In this document: positions 33,674-42,387 of the stretch, in pieces | How positions within the stretch are numbered: position 1 is the first letter of the stretch | Layout: every line of letters begins with the position of its first letter | From: Flexithrix dorotheae DSM 6795 | GTDB taxonomy: Bacteria; Bacteroidota; Bacteroidia; Cytophagales; Flammeovirgaceae | DNA: 64,000 bases | Reading direction: 5' to 3' | Assembly: GCF_000379765.1 (NCBI RefSeq) | Contig: NZ_KB903438.1 | Span: forward strand, 101,437-165,436 | The notes under the pieces: generated by a model | Told to the model about the DNA's origin: nothing | Database searches by the model: none | The model's input: only the letters and a program-made list of their open reading frames with translations | Made by a program: the position numbers and the translations under genes

Positions 33674-36109
33674 GTGGAGAAAATATTGGAACCTTTAAAA
33701 ATCGATAAAAATCTGAAATGCTATCATTGTGGGGACGACTGTGATGATCATCCAATTGTAGTGGAGGAAAAGGTTTTTTGTTGCCAGGGGTGTAAAACGG
33801 TTTATGAAATACTGAGTGATAGTAATCTGGATAATTATTATAATCTGGAGAAAAACCCCGGAATTAAAATGCCCGGAGTAGCCAGGCCTGGTGCCCCTCA
33901 ATCCAAATATGTAATTTTAGATAATGAAGATATTCAAAAACAGTTAATCAGTTTTACTGATGATCATATTACCAGTATTCAGTTTTTTGTGCCGGGTATT
34001 CACTGCAGTTCCTGCATCTGGTTATTAGAAAACCTCCATAAACTTCATTCGGGAATTATTAAATCCGTAGTAAATTTTCCCAAAAAACAAGCTTCAGTTA
34101 CCTTTAGAAATGCGAAAATCACCCTTCGGCAGGTGGTTGAATTACTGGCTGGAATTGGATATGCTCCGGAAATTAATTTAAACCCCAAAAAAGAAGATAA
34201 ACAATCCGGGTTACCCAAGTCATTTTATATAAAGCTTGGCCTGGCTGGTTTTTGTTTTGGTAATATCATGCTCCTCAGTATTCCGGAGTATCTGGATAGT
34301 GCCAATGCCATTGACCCGGAATTTAAAAGTTATTTTTCTTATCTCACTTTTCTGCTGGCAATACCTGTTTTGCTTTATAGTGGAAATGAATATTTTACTT
34401 CAGCTTACAAAGGATTAAAACAGAAATATATCAATATAGATGTGCCCATTTCTTTGGGAATTCTCACCTTATTTTTCAGAAGTGCATATGAAATCATTAG
34501 CCAGACAGGGCCTGGTTTTATGGATTCTCTGGCCGGTTTGATTTTTTTCCTTTTGATAGGGAAGTGGTACCAGAATAAAACTTATGCTGCACTTTCCTTT
34601 GACCGGGATTATGCTTCCTATTTTCCTGTTGGTGTTACTTTAAAACTGGGTGAGGAGGAAAAAGTAATTCCATTAAAAGAGGTGAAAATAGGGGACAGGC
34701 TGGTGGTGAAAAACCAGGAGTTAATCCCTGCCGATGCCATTTTACTTCATGGAACCGGAAATATTGACTACAGTTTTGTAACAGGGGAATCTGAGCCGGT
34801 AGGAAAGTCATTAGGGGAAACATTGTATGCCGGTGGAAGGCAAATTGGGACGGGAATTGAGATTGAAATCATGAAGCCTGTGGATAATAGTTATTTGACT
34901 CAGCTTTGGAATCAGGAGGTTTTTCAAAAAGAAGAACAATCCAAAATTTCCGCTATAGCCAATTCAGTAAGTAAATATTTCACCATAATTATATTGGGAA
35001 TTGCTTTAATTACGGCTGTTTATTGGTATTTCGAAGATGCTTCAAAAATTATTAATGCAGTTACAGCAGTATTGATTGTGGCATGTCCTTGCGCATTGGC
35101 GTTGAGCATACCTTTTACTTTTGGGAACACCCTTAGAATTTTGGGGAAACAGGGATTTTATCTTAAAAATACCGAAGCAATTGAAGAGCTTTCAAAAGTG
35201 AATGATGTAGTGCTGGACAAAACCGGTACACTTACAGAAACCCAAACCAAATCTATTGAATATTTAGGTGAAAGTTTAAGTGAGGAGGAAAAGGAAGCGA
35301 TTAAAGCTCTGGCGTATAACTCTACCCATCCACTCAGCAAAGCCATTACAGGATTTCTTCCTCAAAGTTTTGAGAAGGAAAAGGTGGAAGGATTTGAAGA
35401 AATACCCGGGCAGGGGCTTAGCGGAAAATACAAAAATGTATTCGTGAAACTTGGTAGTGAAGTATTTGTTACAGGAAATAAAAGCCAATCAGAAACAGGG
35501 ACTAAAGTTTTTGTAGCTATAAATGATGTTTCTAAAGGTTGTTATGAATTTAAAGCAAGTTACAGAAAAGGTTTTGAACAGGTAATAGCACATTTGAGGG
35601 GAAAATATAGCCTCCATTTACTTTCAGGAGATAATAACAAGGAAAAGGAATTTCTAGGTAAGTATTTTTCGAATGGAAATAAATTGAATTTTAACCAGTC
35701 TCCTCTGGATAAACTCAAGTATATTAAAACACTAAAGGATGAGGGGAAAAAAGTGCTGATGGTAGGAGATGGGCTCAATGATTCTGGTGCGCTTAAACAA
35801 AGCGATGTAGGCATTTCCATTTCTGATGATATCTATAATTTTTCTCCTGCCTGTGATGCTATTCTCGAGGCTCAGAATTTTAAAAACATCCACAAAATTA
35901 TCCGTTTTTCCAGAGTTACCATTGGAGTAGTAATCGTCAGTTTTGTCCTTTCATTTTTATACAATATTGTTGGGTTGAGCTTTGCTGTTTCAGGATTGCT
36001 TACTCCACTTATTTCAGCTATTCTAATGCCATTAAGCTCTGTCACGGTAGTGGGATTTACTATCATTGCTACCAATATTCTTGGTAAATTAATTTTTACT
36101 AAAAACTAA
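33674..36109 (+). CDS. CcoI/FixI-type copper-transporting P1B-type ATPase
   Basis: An 811-residue heavy-metal ATPase of the type needed to supply copper to cbb3 oxidase. It starts with GTG. Domains: an N-terminal Cys-rich domain (CYHC at 16-19, Cys23, FCCQGC with Cys36, 37 and 40), an HMA domain with GIHCSSC (Cys111, Cys114), about eight transmembrane helices, the actuator motif TGESEPVG, the membrane metal site CPCALAL (Cys471-Pro-Cys473), the phosphorylated Asp515 in DKTGTLTE, an HP motif (STHPLSKA) and a hinge GDGLNDSGAL. The N-terminal Cys domain is characteristic of the CcoI/FixI group. No ccoN, ccoO or ccoS gene follows here, so the ATPase is separated from the oxidase operon it normally belongs to. 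Confidence 0.9.
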   Translation: MEKILEPLKIDKNLKCYHCGDDCDDHPIVVEEKVFCCQGCKTVYEILSDSNLDNYYNLEKNPGIKMPGVARPGAPQSKYVILDNEDIQKQLISFTDDHITSIQFFVPGIHCSSCIWLLENLHKLHSGIIKSVVNFPKKQASVTFRNAKITLRQVVELLAGIGYAPEINLNPKKEDKQSGLPKSFYIKLGLAGFCFGNIMLLSIPEYLDSANAIDPEFKSYFSYLTFLLAIPVLLYSGNEYFTSAYKGLKQKYINIDVPISLGILTLFFRSAYEIISQTGPGFMDSLAGLIFFLLIGKWYQNKTYAALSFDRDYASYFPVGVTLKLGEEEKVIPLKEVKIGDRLVVKNQELIPADAILLHGTGNIDYSFVTGESEPVGKSLGETLYAGGRQIGTGIEIEIMKPVDNSYLTQLWNQEVFQKEEQSKISAIANSVSKYFTIIILGIALITAVYWYFEDASKIINAVTAVLIVACPCALALSIPFTFGNTLRILGKQGFYLKNTEAIEELSKVNDVVLDKTGTLTETQTKSIEYLGESLSEEEKEAIKALAYNSTHPLSKAITGFLPQSFEKEKVEGFEEIPGQGLSGKYKNVFVKLGSEVFVTGNKSQSETGTKVFVAINDVSKGCYEFKASYRKGFEQVIAHLRGKYSLHLLSGDNNKEKEFLGKYFSNGNKLNFNQSPLDKLKYIKTLKDEGKKVLMVGDGLNDSGALKQSDVGISISDDIYNFSPACDAILEAQNFKNIHKIIRFSRVTIGVVIVSFVLSFLYNIVGLSFAVSGLLTPLISAILMPLSSVTVVGFTIIATNILGKLIFTKN

Positions 36110-36315
36110 TCTCAAGACTTGATTTCATTTTAATCAACTAATTGGATTGTAATGAAAAGAAGATGTAAGTTTTTTTGGGATAAGTTAAAGTTTTTTGGAT
36201 GTAAGGAATTTTCCAATTTGTCACATTTTTTTTGGGAAAATAGAGGTAATTAACAATCATTCAGCCTAATATGCACTGAGAGGGGTATTTTTTAGTTTTT
36301 TTTTGAAAATAGGGG

Positions 36316-36345
36316 TTGTAAGTTAAATTTATTTATATACCTTTG
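36316..36345 (+). promoter_or_regulatory. Bacteroidota-type promoter of a candidate small RNA
   Basis: TTG (36316-36318) and TACCTTTG (36338-36345), 19 nt apart, match the TTG / TAnnTTTG consensus exactly. No protein gene follows on this strand. Transcription would start near 36351 and run into a terminator about 115 nt later. Confidence 0.6.
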
Positions 36346-36350
36346 TAATC

Positions 36351-36470
36351 ATAGAAGATAATACTACTGGATGTAACAATCCGAATAGAAGATAAAATTA
36401 ACTCGATTACCGAATAGAAGATAAATAATGAAACTATCAGAAAAAGCCTTTCGAAAGAAGGGCTTTTTTT
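36351..36470 (+). ncRNA. candidate small RNA of about 120 nt
   Basis: A promoter with an exact TAnnTTTG match lies upstream and an intrinsic terminator ends it, with no plausible reading frame between. The body holds three copies of ATAGAAGATAA: one at 36351-36361 and two within the longer repeat CCGAATAGAAGATAAA, at about 36381 and 36410. The repeats could be binding sites for a protein or be the pairing region of the RNA. I do not recognise a known RNA family. Confidence 0.5.
36441..36470 (+). terminator. intrinsic terminator of the candidate small RNA
   Basis: AAAAAGCC and GGCTTTTT form an 8-bp stem around an interior that can pair further, followed by seven T. It is 26 nt from the stop of the convergent START-like gene, so it may also act in reverse. 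Confidence 0.75.
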
Positions 36471-36495
36471 ATGTTTTAATTTTAGTTTTTCCGAG

Positions 36496-36900
36496 TCAGA
36501 ATCCTCTACTGCCTAAGATTTCTTTTAAATCATCGATCAACTGGTCCCATAACTCATGCAGTTCCTCAAGGTCATCCATTTCCGAATAATCTGTTACGGT
36601 AAGAAATGAAGACTGTGTCATTTCGTTGAAATCTATCTTAAATTCCAGAGTGGATAAATTGTGGTCATCTTCCTCATTTTCGGGAAGGAATTGAAATTTG
36701 ATGTGATGATTTGTCCTTTTTGAGGCTATTTGAGCAATATGGCTTTCTCCTTCCCAAATAAAATCAAGGTTTCTATTGGGTAGAATATTTACCTCATCAG
36801 CAAACCATTCCTGAAGACCACTTGCAGTAGACAGATAGGGGAACAGCATTTTTAAAGCAGCTTTTACCTCATATTCAGCAACATATTTAAATTTACTCAT
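36496..36900 (-). CDS. START-like (SRPBCC) domain protein
   Basis: A 134-residue soluble protein with the START/AHSA1-like pattern common in Bacteroidota. It has an N-terminal strand (FKYVAEYEVKAALKMLFPYL), the SGLQEWFADEVN helix, the beta strands LDFIWEGE and IKFQFLPENEEDDHN, and a C-terminal helix (DLEELHELWDQLIDDLKEIL). Fold knowledge: a hydrophobic ligand-binding cavity. No ligand is known for this family. Single gene, with tRNA-Met upstream in the opposite direction. Confidence 0.8.
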   Translation of the reverse strand: MSKFKYVAEYEVKAALKMLFPYLSTASGLQEWFADEVNILPNRNLDFIWEGESHIAQIASKRTNHHIKFQFLPENEEDDHNLSTLEFKIDFNEMTQSSFLTVTDYSEMDDLEELHELWDQLIDDLKEILGSRGF

Positions 36901-36984
36901 GTCATAGAAAAAAAATTGATTAAGGATTATGCAATATAACCATTAGAACCAAAAGTCCAAGATAAAAATAAAATGAAATAAAAC

Positions 36985-37015
36985 TTGTGAAAAAAAAATC
37001 AAAATGTCATATTTG
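36985..37015 (+). promoter_or_regulatory. promoter of tRNA-Met
   Basis: TTG at 36985-36987 and CATATTTG at 37008-37015 (one mismatch to TAnnTTTG) are 20 nt apart. The start of transcription would be near 37022, eight nt before the tRNA. Confidence 0.6.
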
Positions 37016-37029
37016 CACTCCAATTGAAT

Positions 37030-37103
37030 GGCGAGGTAGCTCAGTTGGTTAGAGCGCAGGATTCATAACCCTGAGGTCACGGGTTCAACTCCCGTCTTCG
37101 CTA
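37030..37103 (+). tRNA. tRNA-Met (anticodon CAU)
   Basis: A 74-nt cloverleaf. The acceptor stem GGCGAGG pairs with CTTCGCT (two G-U pairs) and ends in a discriminator A. The D-arm is GCTC-AGTTGGTTA-GAGC. The anticodon stem-loop CAGGA-TTCATAA-CCCTG contains CAT. The T-arm is ACGGG-TTCAACT-CCCGT. CCA is not encoded. I cannot tell an elongator Met from an Ile2-type (lysidine-modified) tRNA with certainty, but the sequence looks like the elongator form. Confidence 0.92.
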
Positions 37104-37117
37104 CTGTTTTAGGTTTT

Positions 37118-37153
37118 AAAAGGCTGTGAACCAAGTGTTTACAGCCTTTTTTT
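37118..37153 (+). terminator. intrinsic terminator of the tRNA gene
   Basis: AAAAGGCTGTGAAC and GTTTACAGCCTTTT form a 14-bp stem with one G-U pair around a 5-nt loop, followed by more T. It begins 15 nt after the tRNA. A frame starting inside it (ATGAACCAAG) is an artefact. Confidence 0.9.
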
Positions 37154-37454
37154 ATAAAACCGTTAACCAGACCGTTAACCGTTTTTCAGGGTTGTTTTAT
37201 TTATTTTCCTTATTTTTTTCTAATTTATCTTCCTATCTGACCCATTCGTCCCAGGTGTTTTTTTGTCCCGTCCCTCTCATTTGTCCCAGGGATTTTGTGA
37301 CTCGTCCTGATGACTCGTCCTGAAAAAAGTTAGAATTTGAAAAAAAATTTTTTTGAATAAATGGATTTTTTAAGGAATTGCGGTTCAAAATTGCTTGAAA
37401 AAAATTGGAGGCTGGAATTTTATATAAAACCGGGAAAGGATTATTAATATGATA
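37154..37454. other. repeat-rich gap downstream of tRNA-Met
   Basis: About 300 bp without a convincing gene. ACCGTTAACC occurs twice at about 37158-37180, and a cluster of GTCC-containing repeats follows at 37245-37323. It may be a relic of an element that once sat at the tRNA, but no integrase or matching tRNA 3' copy is visible. Confidence 0.5.
37245..37323. repeat. GTCC-rich short repeats with a perfect 13-bp tandem pair
   Basis: TGACTCGTCCTGA occurs twice in tandem (37298-37310, 37311-37323). Upstream, related units TTCGTCCCAGG, TTGTCCCGTCC and TTTGTCCCAGG recur, giving six GTCC cores in 79 bases. The stretch is more C-rich than its surroundings. Confidence 0.7.
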
Positions 37455-37682
37455 TCATTTTCTCAATTCGATTTCACTTATTGTTTTATCGAATATCTTA
37501 CCATCCTTATCGAAACACCAAACATTTGAAACTTCCTTTAATTCTGGAAATTTATCTTCTCCAGTTTTGATTTTTTGGCTGATAATTCTCCTCAATTTTC
37601 TGTTGGCTCTCCTTTTATTCTGTTTTTCCGAGTCAGCAGTGCTAATTCCTCTGATTTTTATTTTTTTTCTTGACCGACTCAT
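37455..37682 (-). CDS. small basic protein of unknown function
   Basis: A 75-residue, strongly basic protein starting MSRSRKKIKIRGIST. Its first half is rich in Lys and Arg (EKQNKRRANRKLRRIISQKI) and the C-terminal half is more acidic (FDKDGKIFDKTISEIELRK). Small proteins with an MSRSxKK start are found widely in bacteria without an assigned function. An RNA-binding role is plausible from the charge but unproven. It lies between the tRNA region and the T9SS gene block. Confidence 0.6.
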   Translation of the reverse strand: MSRSRKKIKIRGISTADSEKQNKRRANRKLRRIISQKIKTGEDKFPELKEVSNVWCFDKDGKIFDKTISEIELRK

Positions 37683-37729
37683 ATTTTATGTTCAAAATTA
37701 ATTGGCTCTGATGGAATAATCCTAATTTA

Positions 37730-37766
37730 CACCCATAGCCGGTTCAAATGAACAAGGCTATGGGTG
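37730..37766. repeat. long stable hairpin next to the broken T9SS gene
   Basis: CACCCATAGCC and GGCTATGGGTG form an 11-bp stem. Inside, GTTCA and TGAAC extend it. No T-run follows on either strand, so it is not a typical intrinsic terminator. It lies 45 nt past the end of the pseudogene and might stabilise or end its mRNA. Confidence 0.6.
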
Positions 37767-37810
37767 ATTATCAGGTTACCTTCCAAGAGCAAAATTTTGC
37801 TGTCTAGAAA

Positions 37811-40800
37811 CTATCCCTTCACCAATCTTTTCACCACCAAAATTTTCCCCTTACTAAGTTTAAGGAAATAAATCCCCTTAGTCAGCTCTGCCAAATCAAT
37901 GGATTCTACCATGTTTTGAGTTGACTTTTTAAGGCTTTGTTTAATAAGGGACTTTCCGGTAATGTCTAGGATTTCTAGTTAGTAATTCCCATTAATTTGA
38001 TTTTGGATATTGACCTGGATTACATTTTCAACCGGATTTGGGTAGATGGTTACCCCTTCAATTGGTTCAAAATCTTCCAAGCCAGTAATGGAAGTAATTT
38101 CTACAGAAAGGCTGTCCCCCACCAAAAGAGAGAGTTGTAGGCTTTGTCCATCTTCGGCAATTTCAAAAAGGGAATTACTGAGAGAAAGTGGTTTGTTATT
38201 ATAATCTGCTGCCAACTTATATTCCCCTGAATTGATGTTTTTAAACTGAAATAATCCATTAGAATCTGTGGTATCTAGTCCTACTAATACTTTTTCTTTA
38301 TTCAAAAGATAAACCGGAAGTGCTGGAATTGGTGTTCCTTCGGTTGCAAATCCCTGGCTTAATCTTCCTCCTTCATTCCCTTCAGTTTCCAGGGCTAAAC
38401 CTTCTATGGTGGAATTGCCTGTTTGCTCACCTGCTTTTTCTACCAAAGTAATGGTCACTGATTTATCTTCGGTTAGCTCAATCACTTCAGCTTCAGTAAA
38501 TAACAATGCGTCTCCAAAATAGGTTGGAAGTAGATTAGGAAATTTTTCCGAATCGGGAATGGTTTTCAAAATAAACTGTCCATTTTCTTCTCCATCAAAT
38601 TCAAAGGAATTTCCATCGGTAAGTGTGATTGATTTAAAAAGATTTATGCTATCGCCTGAAGTTTGATAGACTTCAATTGTTCCCTGATTTACCGGTTCTC
38701 CTGATTGAGTTAATAGGCTTCCGGTGATTTTGAATTGTTTTTTTACTTCAAATGCTTTCCATTCTGAAAAAGGAGATGCTCCATAAGAAGGATCGATGGC
38801 TTGTATACGCCATTTATAGTTGCCATAGGCTAAGCTGTCCATTACAAGCTTTGTATTATGACCCATATTCCCTGCACCTGGTATGAGTTGCGAACCATTA
38901 TCTAAGGACTGGGAAGACCAAATTATGGAATCTCCTTTCCGTATTTCAAGGTTGTAGGTTAAGCTGGTAACCTGGCTTTGTGCATCCGTAGCCCCTGACC
39001 ATGATAGTTCAATTTGATTTCCTGATTGCTTATGAGTTAAATCTGAAGGAAGGTTTGGTGATGTGTTTTTTTTGAATTTGTTAACTCCTGCATTTCCAAC
39101 ATAGAAGTTAGCAAAATCTTCTATTTTAGAAGAATAATCGCCCAGAAATTTTAATTTATTTATTTTCGAATTAAAAATGTCCACATCATTATCATTATCA
39201 AAATCCAAAAATTTAAATTGGCCTCCTCCTCCGTTGATGCCTAAATCAATTAATTCATAAAAATCATTTTTCTGATTATTTAAAAACCCTTTAGTGATAA
39301 AGAAATCATTGTAACCTTTTCCTCCCCAGATTCCTGAAGCAATAAAATCTAAAAAACCATCATTGTTCAAATCAACCCATTCAACAGTCTTCCAATCAGA
39401 GTTCGGAGTAGCTGAAAAGGTTAGATAATTGTTTTTTTGTTCTTCAAATTGAAAGTTCCCCAAATTTTTATAGACATAAGTTTCATAGGTATAGTTATCA
39501 CGATCAAATTTTAATATCAATAAATCAGGGAAACCATCTAAATCATAATCACCAACAGAATAATCCGCCCAACTTTTAATTAAATCATTGCTTAATTCAG
39601 TAAAGGTTAGATTCCCATTATTTATGTAAACCTTAACTATATCTTGGATTATAGTTGTTCCATTTGGTTGAGGGTATCGTACAATGCCTGAATAAATCAA
39701 ATCATTCTTCCCATCATTGTTTAAATCTACCCATTTGGCATTTGAAAAATCTACTCCAGTAAACACATTATTTTCCAGTTTTGAGAATTGAAAGTTTCCT
39801 TCATTTAAATATACCGTGGCGATTAGGTCACTATTAACAGAATCTATTAAAAAACCAGAATAGAAGACATCTAGGTCTCCATCATTATCTATATCTCCCC
39901 ATGTAAGACCATTATGACCTAATGGTGGAAAAATTGGATTATATTTTAATCTAAATTCCCTATTATTAATATTTTCATAGAAAATTAAAGTAGAATCTGT
40001 ATGACCTCCAGTGGTAGAAATGTCAAAATCTCCATCATTATCAATATCTATCCAGTTTGCAATTAGATTGTTTGATAACAAATTATGATCTATATCAGGA
40101 TTTGTCGGAAGAGTAACAGATTTAATTAATTGATAATTGCTGTCAATGGTATATATTTCTGTATTTGTACTAAATGTATGGGTTGAATCATTATATTTTC
40201 TACCAGTGATAATTCCATCTAGGTATCCGTCACTGTCAAGGTCTACCCAATCTGAACCAGTTTGAAAATATCCCTCTAATACATTTTCTATTACACTTTT
40301 GGTTGATTTTAAAGATGTTATTGAGTCTAATAAGTACCCAGATCTACCATTGTCATTTTTTATGGATAGTCTATAATAGTATTTGGAATTTTCTTGGATT
40401 TCATAATCATTAAAAGTAGAAGAATTAGATGGAAGACTTGAAATTAAAAGAAAATCCTCGTCTCCAGGACCTTTTCTTTCTATTATATATCCTTCTTCTC
40501 CTTCTGCTTTTTCTTCCCAGCTTAGTTCTATATGGTTACTTGTAATGGCATTTAATTTCAGGTCAGAAGGTAATATTAATTCGATTTTGAATGTATCCCC
40601 AAATGTAAACTTTGATCCTTCATAATTACCATCAATGGCCTGAATACCCCAGGTATATTTCCCGTTAGGTAAGTCTCTTAAAATCCATTGGTTGAGCCCC
40701 CCATTTATATTCCCTGCTCTGGCAACTTGTCTTTTTCCCGTTTCAAGCTCAGCCATAGGTGGATCGTAAAAAAAGGTGGAATCTTCAGATAAGGCAAAAA

Positions 40801-42142
40801 TGTTAAAGGTCAAGCCAATTTTTTCCGTTTCGGAATCCTCCTGAGCCTCCCATTTTAAAAAAATATCATTCCCGGTTACTGAATCACTCAGGTTGATAGG
40901 GGGAAGTGGTTTCGAGTTTTCGGTGAATACATTATCATTTAAGTCATTTTGATAAATTTTAATAGTAACCTCATCTTGAAGTGTTCTTCCTGTCATCACC
41001 AGATCCAAATCTCCGTCATTATCCAGATCTCCCCAAGCAACGGAATTGTCTTTCAGTGCCATCAGGTTAGGTGTATTTACGGTTTCAAATACACCATTTT
41101 CATTTTGGTATAAAGAAGTTGTGATTGAAATGGGGTCGTAATATCCATTGGTTTCCCCTGCAATTAATAAATCTAAATCTCCATCTGCATCATAATCTCC
41201 CCATTCATTCTCTCCATCCGATAATCTGGGAAAAAAACCTTGTTGAACAGGTTGGTAAAGACCTCCATATTTATCTAAATTGGGTTTTACGGTAGTTTCG
41301 TCATTAGAGGCATATACCACATCTATTAACATGTCATTATTGAAATCGCCCCATTTGGGCTCTACCTGATAATAATGATGATTGATAAATAAATATTTTT
41401 CTAAAAAACTTTCCTCCTTACCCTAGTTAAGGTAAATTCGTAATGACTCTCCTGGTTTTGGCTGATTTATCAGAAAGTCAACCATTCCGTCATTGTTAAA
41501 ATCAACATTGGAGGTTAAAAGGTTTGTATTATAATAGTTTGAAAGCTTATTGAAAATATGTACCTCTGTAAATTTCCCTTCACCATCATTGGCATATAAT
41601 GCAGCCTGATAATAGGACTCATCTTTACTTTCAAATATCCTTCCAGTAAGAAGAACATCAAAAATGTTATCATTATTAAAATCTACTAATGTTGCATCAG
41701 TTTGAGCTAATTCTGGGAGACCTGTGTTTGTGGCGAGTTCAAAAATGTCATCTCCCTTGTTGTAATAAACCAGGGTTTTGCCTTCTTCATCATTCCACGG
41801 TCCGAATCTTCCCGCAATAAAAATATCCAACAAACCATCCCCATTTACATCTCCCCATTCTGCCTTCCCTTCAGCAACTCCAGGAATCGTATCAGGTTGA
41901 ATAGCTGCTTTTTCGAATACGCCTCCATTATTCTTTAATACATGAGTTATGAATTGGTCCTGCGCAAATAACCCTGTAGCCAAGATATCCAAATCCCCAT
42001 CTTTGTCATAATCTCCAAGACTAATATCGCCATCATAGATGCCCGGAAGGCTATCGGGGGTAATATCGGTGAATTGCCCGAATAAAATTGATGATTTAAT
42101 GATAAACAGGATGGGTAGAAGTGTACGGAAAAACAGTTTCAT
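37811..42142 (-). pseudogene. giant T9SS cargo protein (VCBS/FG-GAP, FnIII) with two in-frame stops
   Basis: One continuous reading frame runs from ATG 42142 to TAG 37811-37813, interrupted by TAG at 41423-41425 and TAA at 37979-37981. Frame, spacing and repeat pattern are kept across both. Before the first stop: a signal peptide (MKLFFRTLLPILF ... ILFGQ) and FG-GAP/VCBS repeats (SLGDYDKDGDLDILATG, AEWGDVNGDGLLDIFIAG). After it: more calcium-loop repeats (WGDYDADGDLDLLIAG), fibronectin-type segments, a Cna-B/SdrD-like carbohydrate-regulatory domain (ITGSLLTQSGEPVNQG) and the start of a T9SS sorting domain (TIYPNPVENVIQV). After the second stop the frame continues LEILDITGKS to VVKRLVKG, the rest of the sorting domain. 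Gln codons (CAG, CAA) fit both stop positions. Unless read through, the product is not secreted normally. Confidence 0.85.
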
Positions 42143-42387
42143 AGAGGTTGAGAAATACTTAAAATAATATTGTAAATGGCATATAACGATTTGCACCTTT
42201 AAAGAAAAGCCAAATTTTCTGAAAGTCCCAGAGTTTATTTCAGAAATGGTGTTAATAAAGTTTAATAGTGTTTTTGTTGGAATATTAGTCGTTTATTTTC
42301 ATCCAAATGGAATGATTAATTGATCCTTATTCAGGATTAGATTAAAAAGATAATAAAAAATTCCATAACTATTGTATGGATTGCAAA

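Noticed and set aside
36428..36480. A short frame starting ATGAAACTATC in the candidate small RNA
   Set aside because: It runs straight into the terminator hairpin and shows no protein-like pattern.
37126..37323. A 65-codon frame after the tRNA
   Set aside because: It begins inside the tRNA terminator, runs through short repeats and has no coding character.
37811..42142. Selenocysteine or pyrrolysine recoding of the in-frame stops
   Set aside because: The stops are TAG and TAA, not TGA, and two different codons would both have to be recoded; no sign of tRNA-Pyl or a recoding element. Gln-to-stop mutations explain both.
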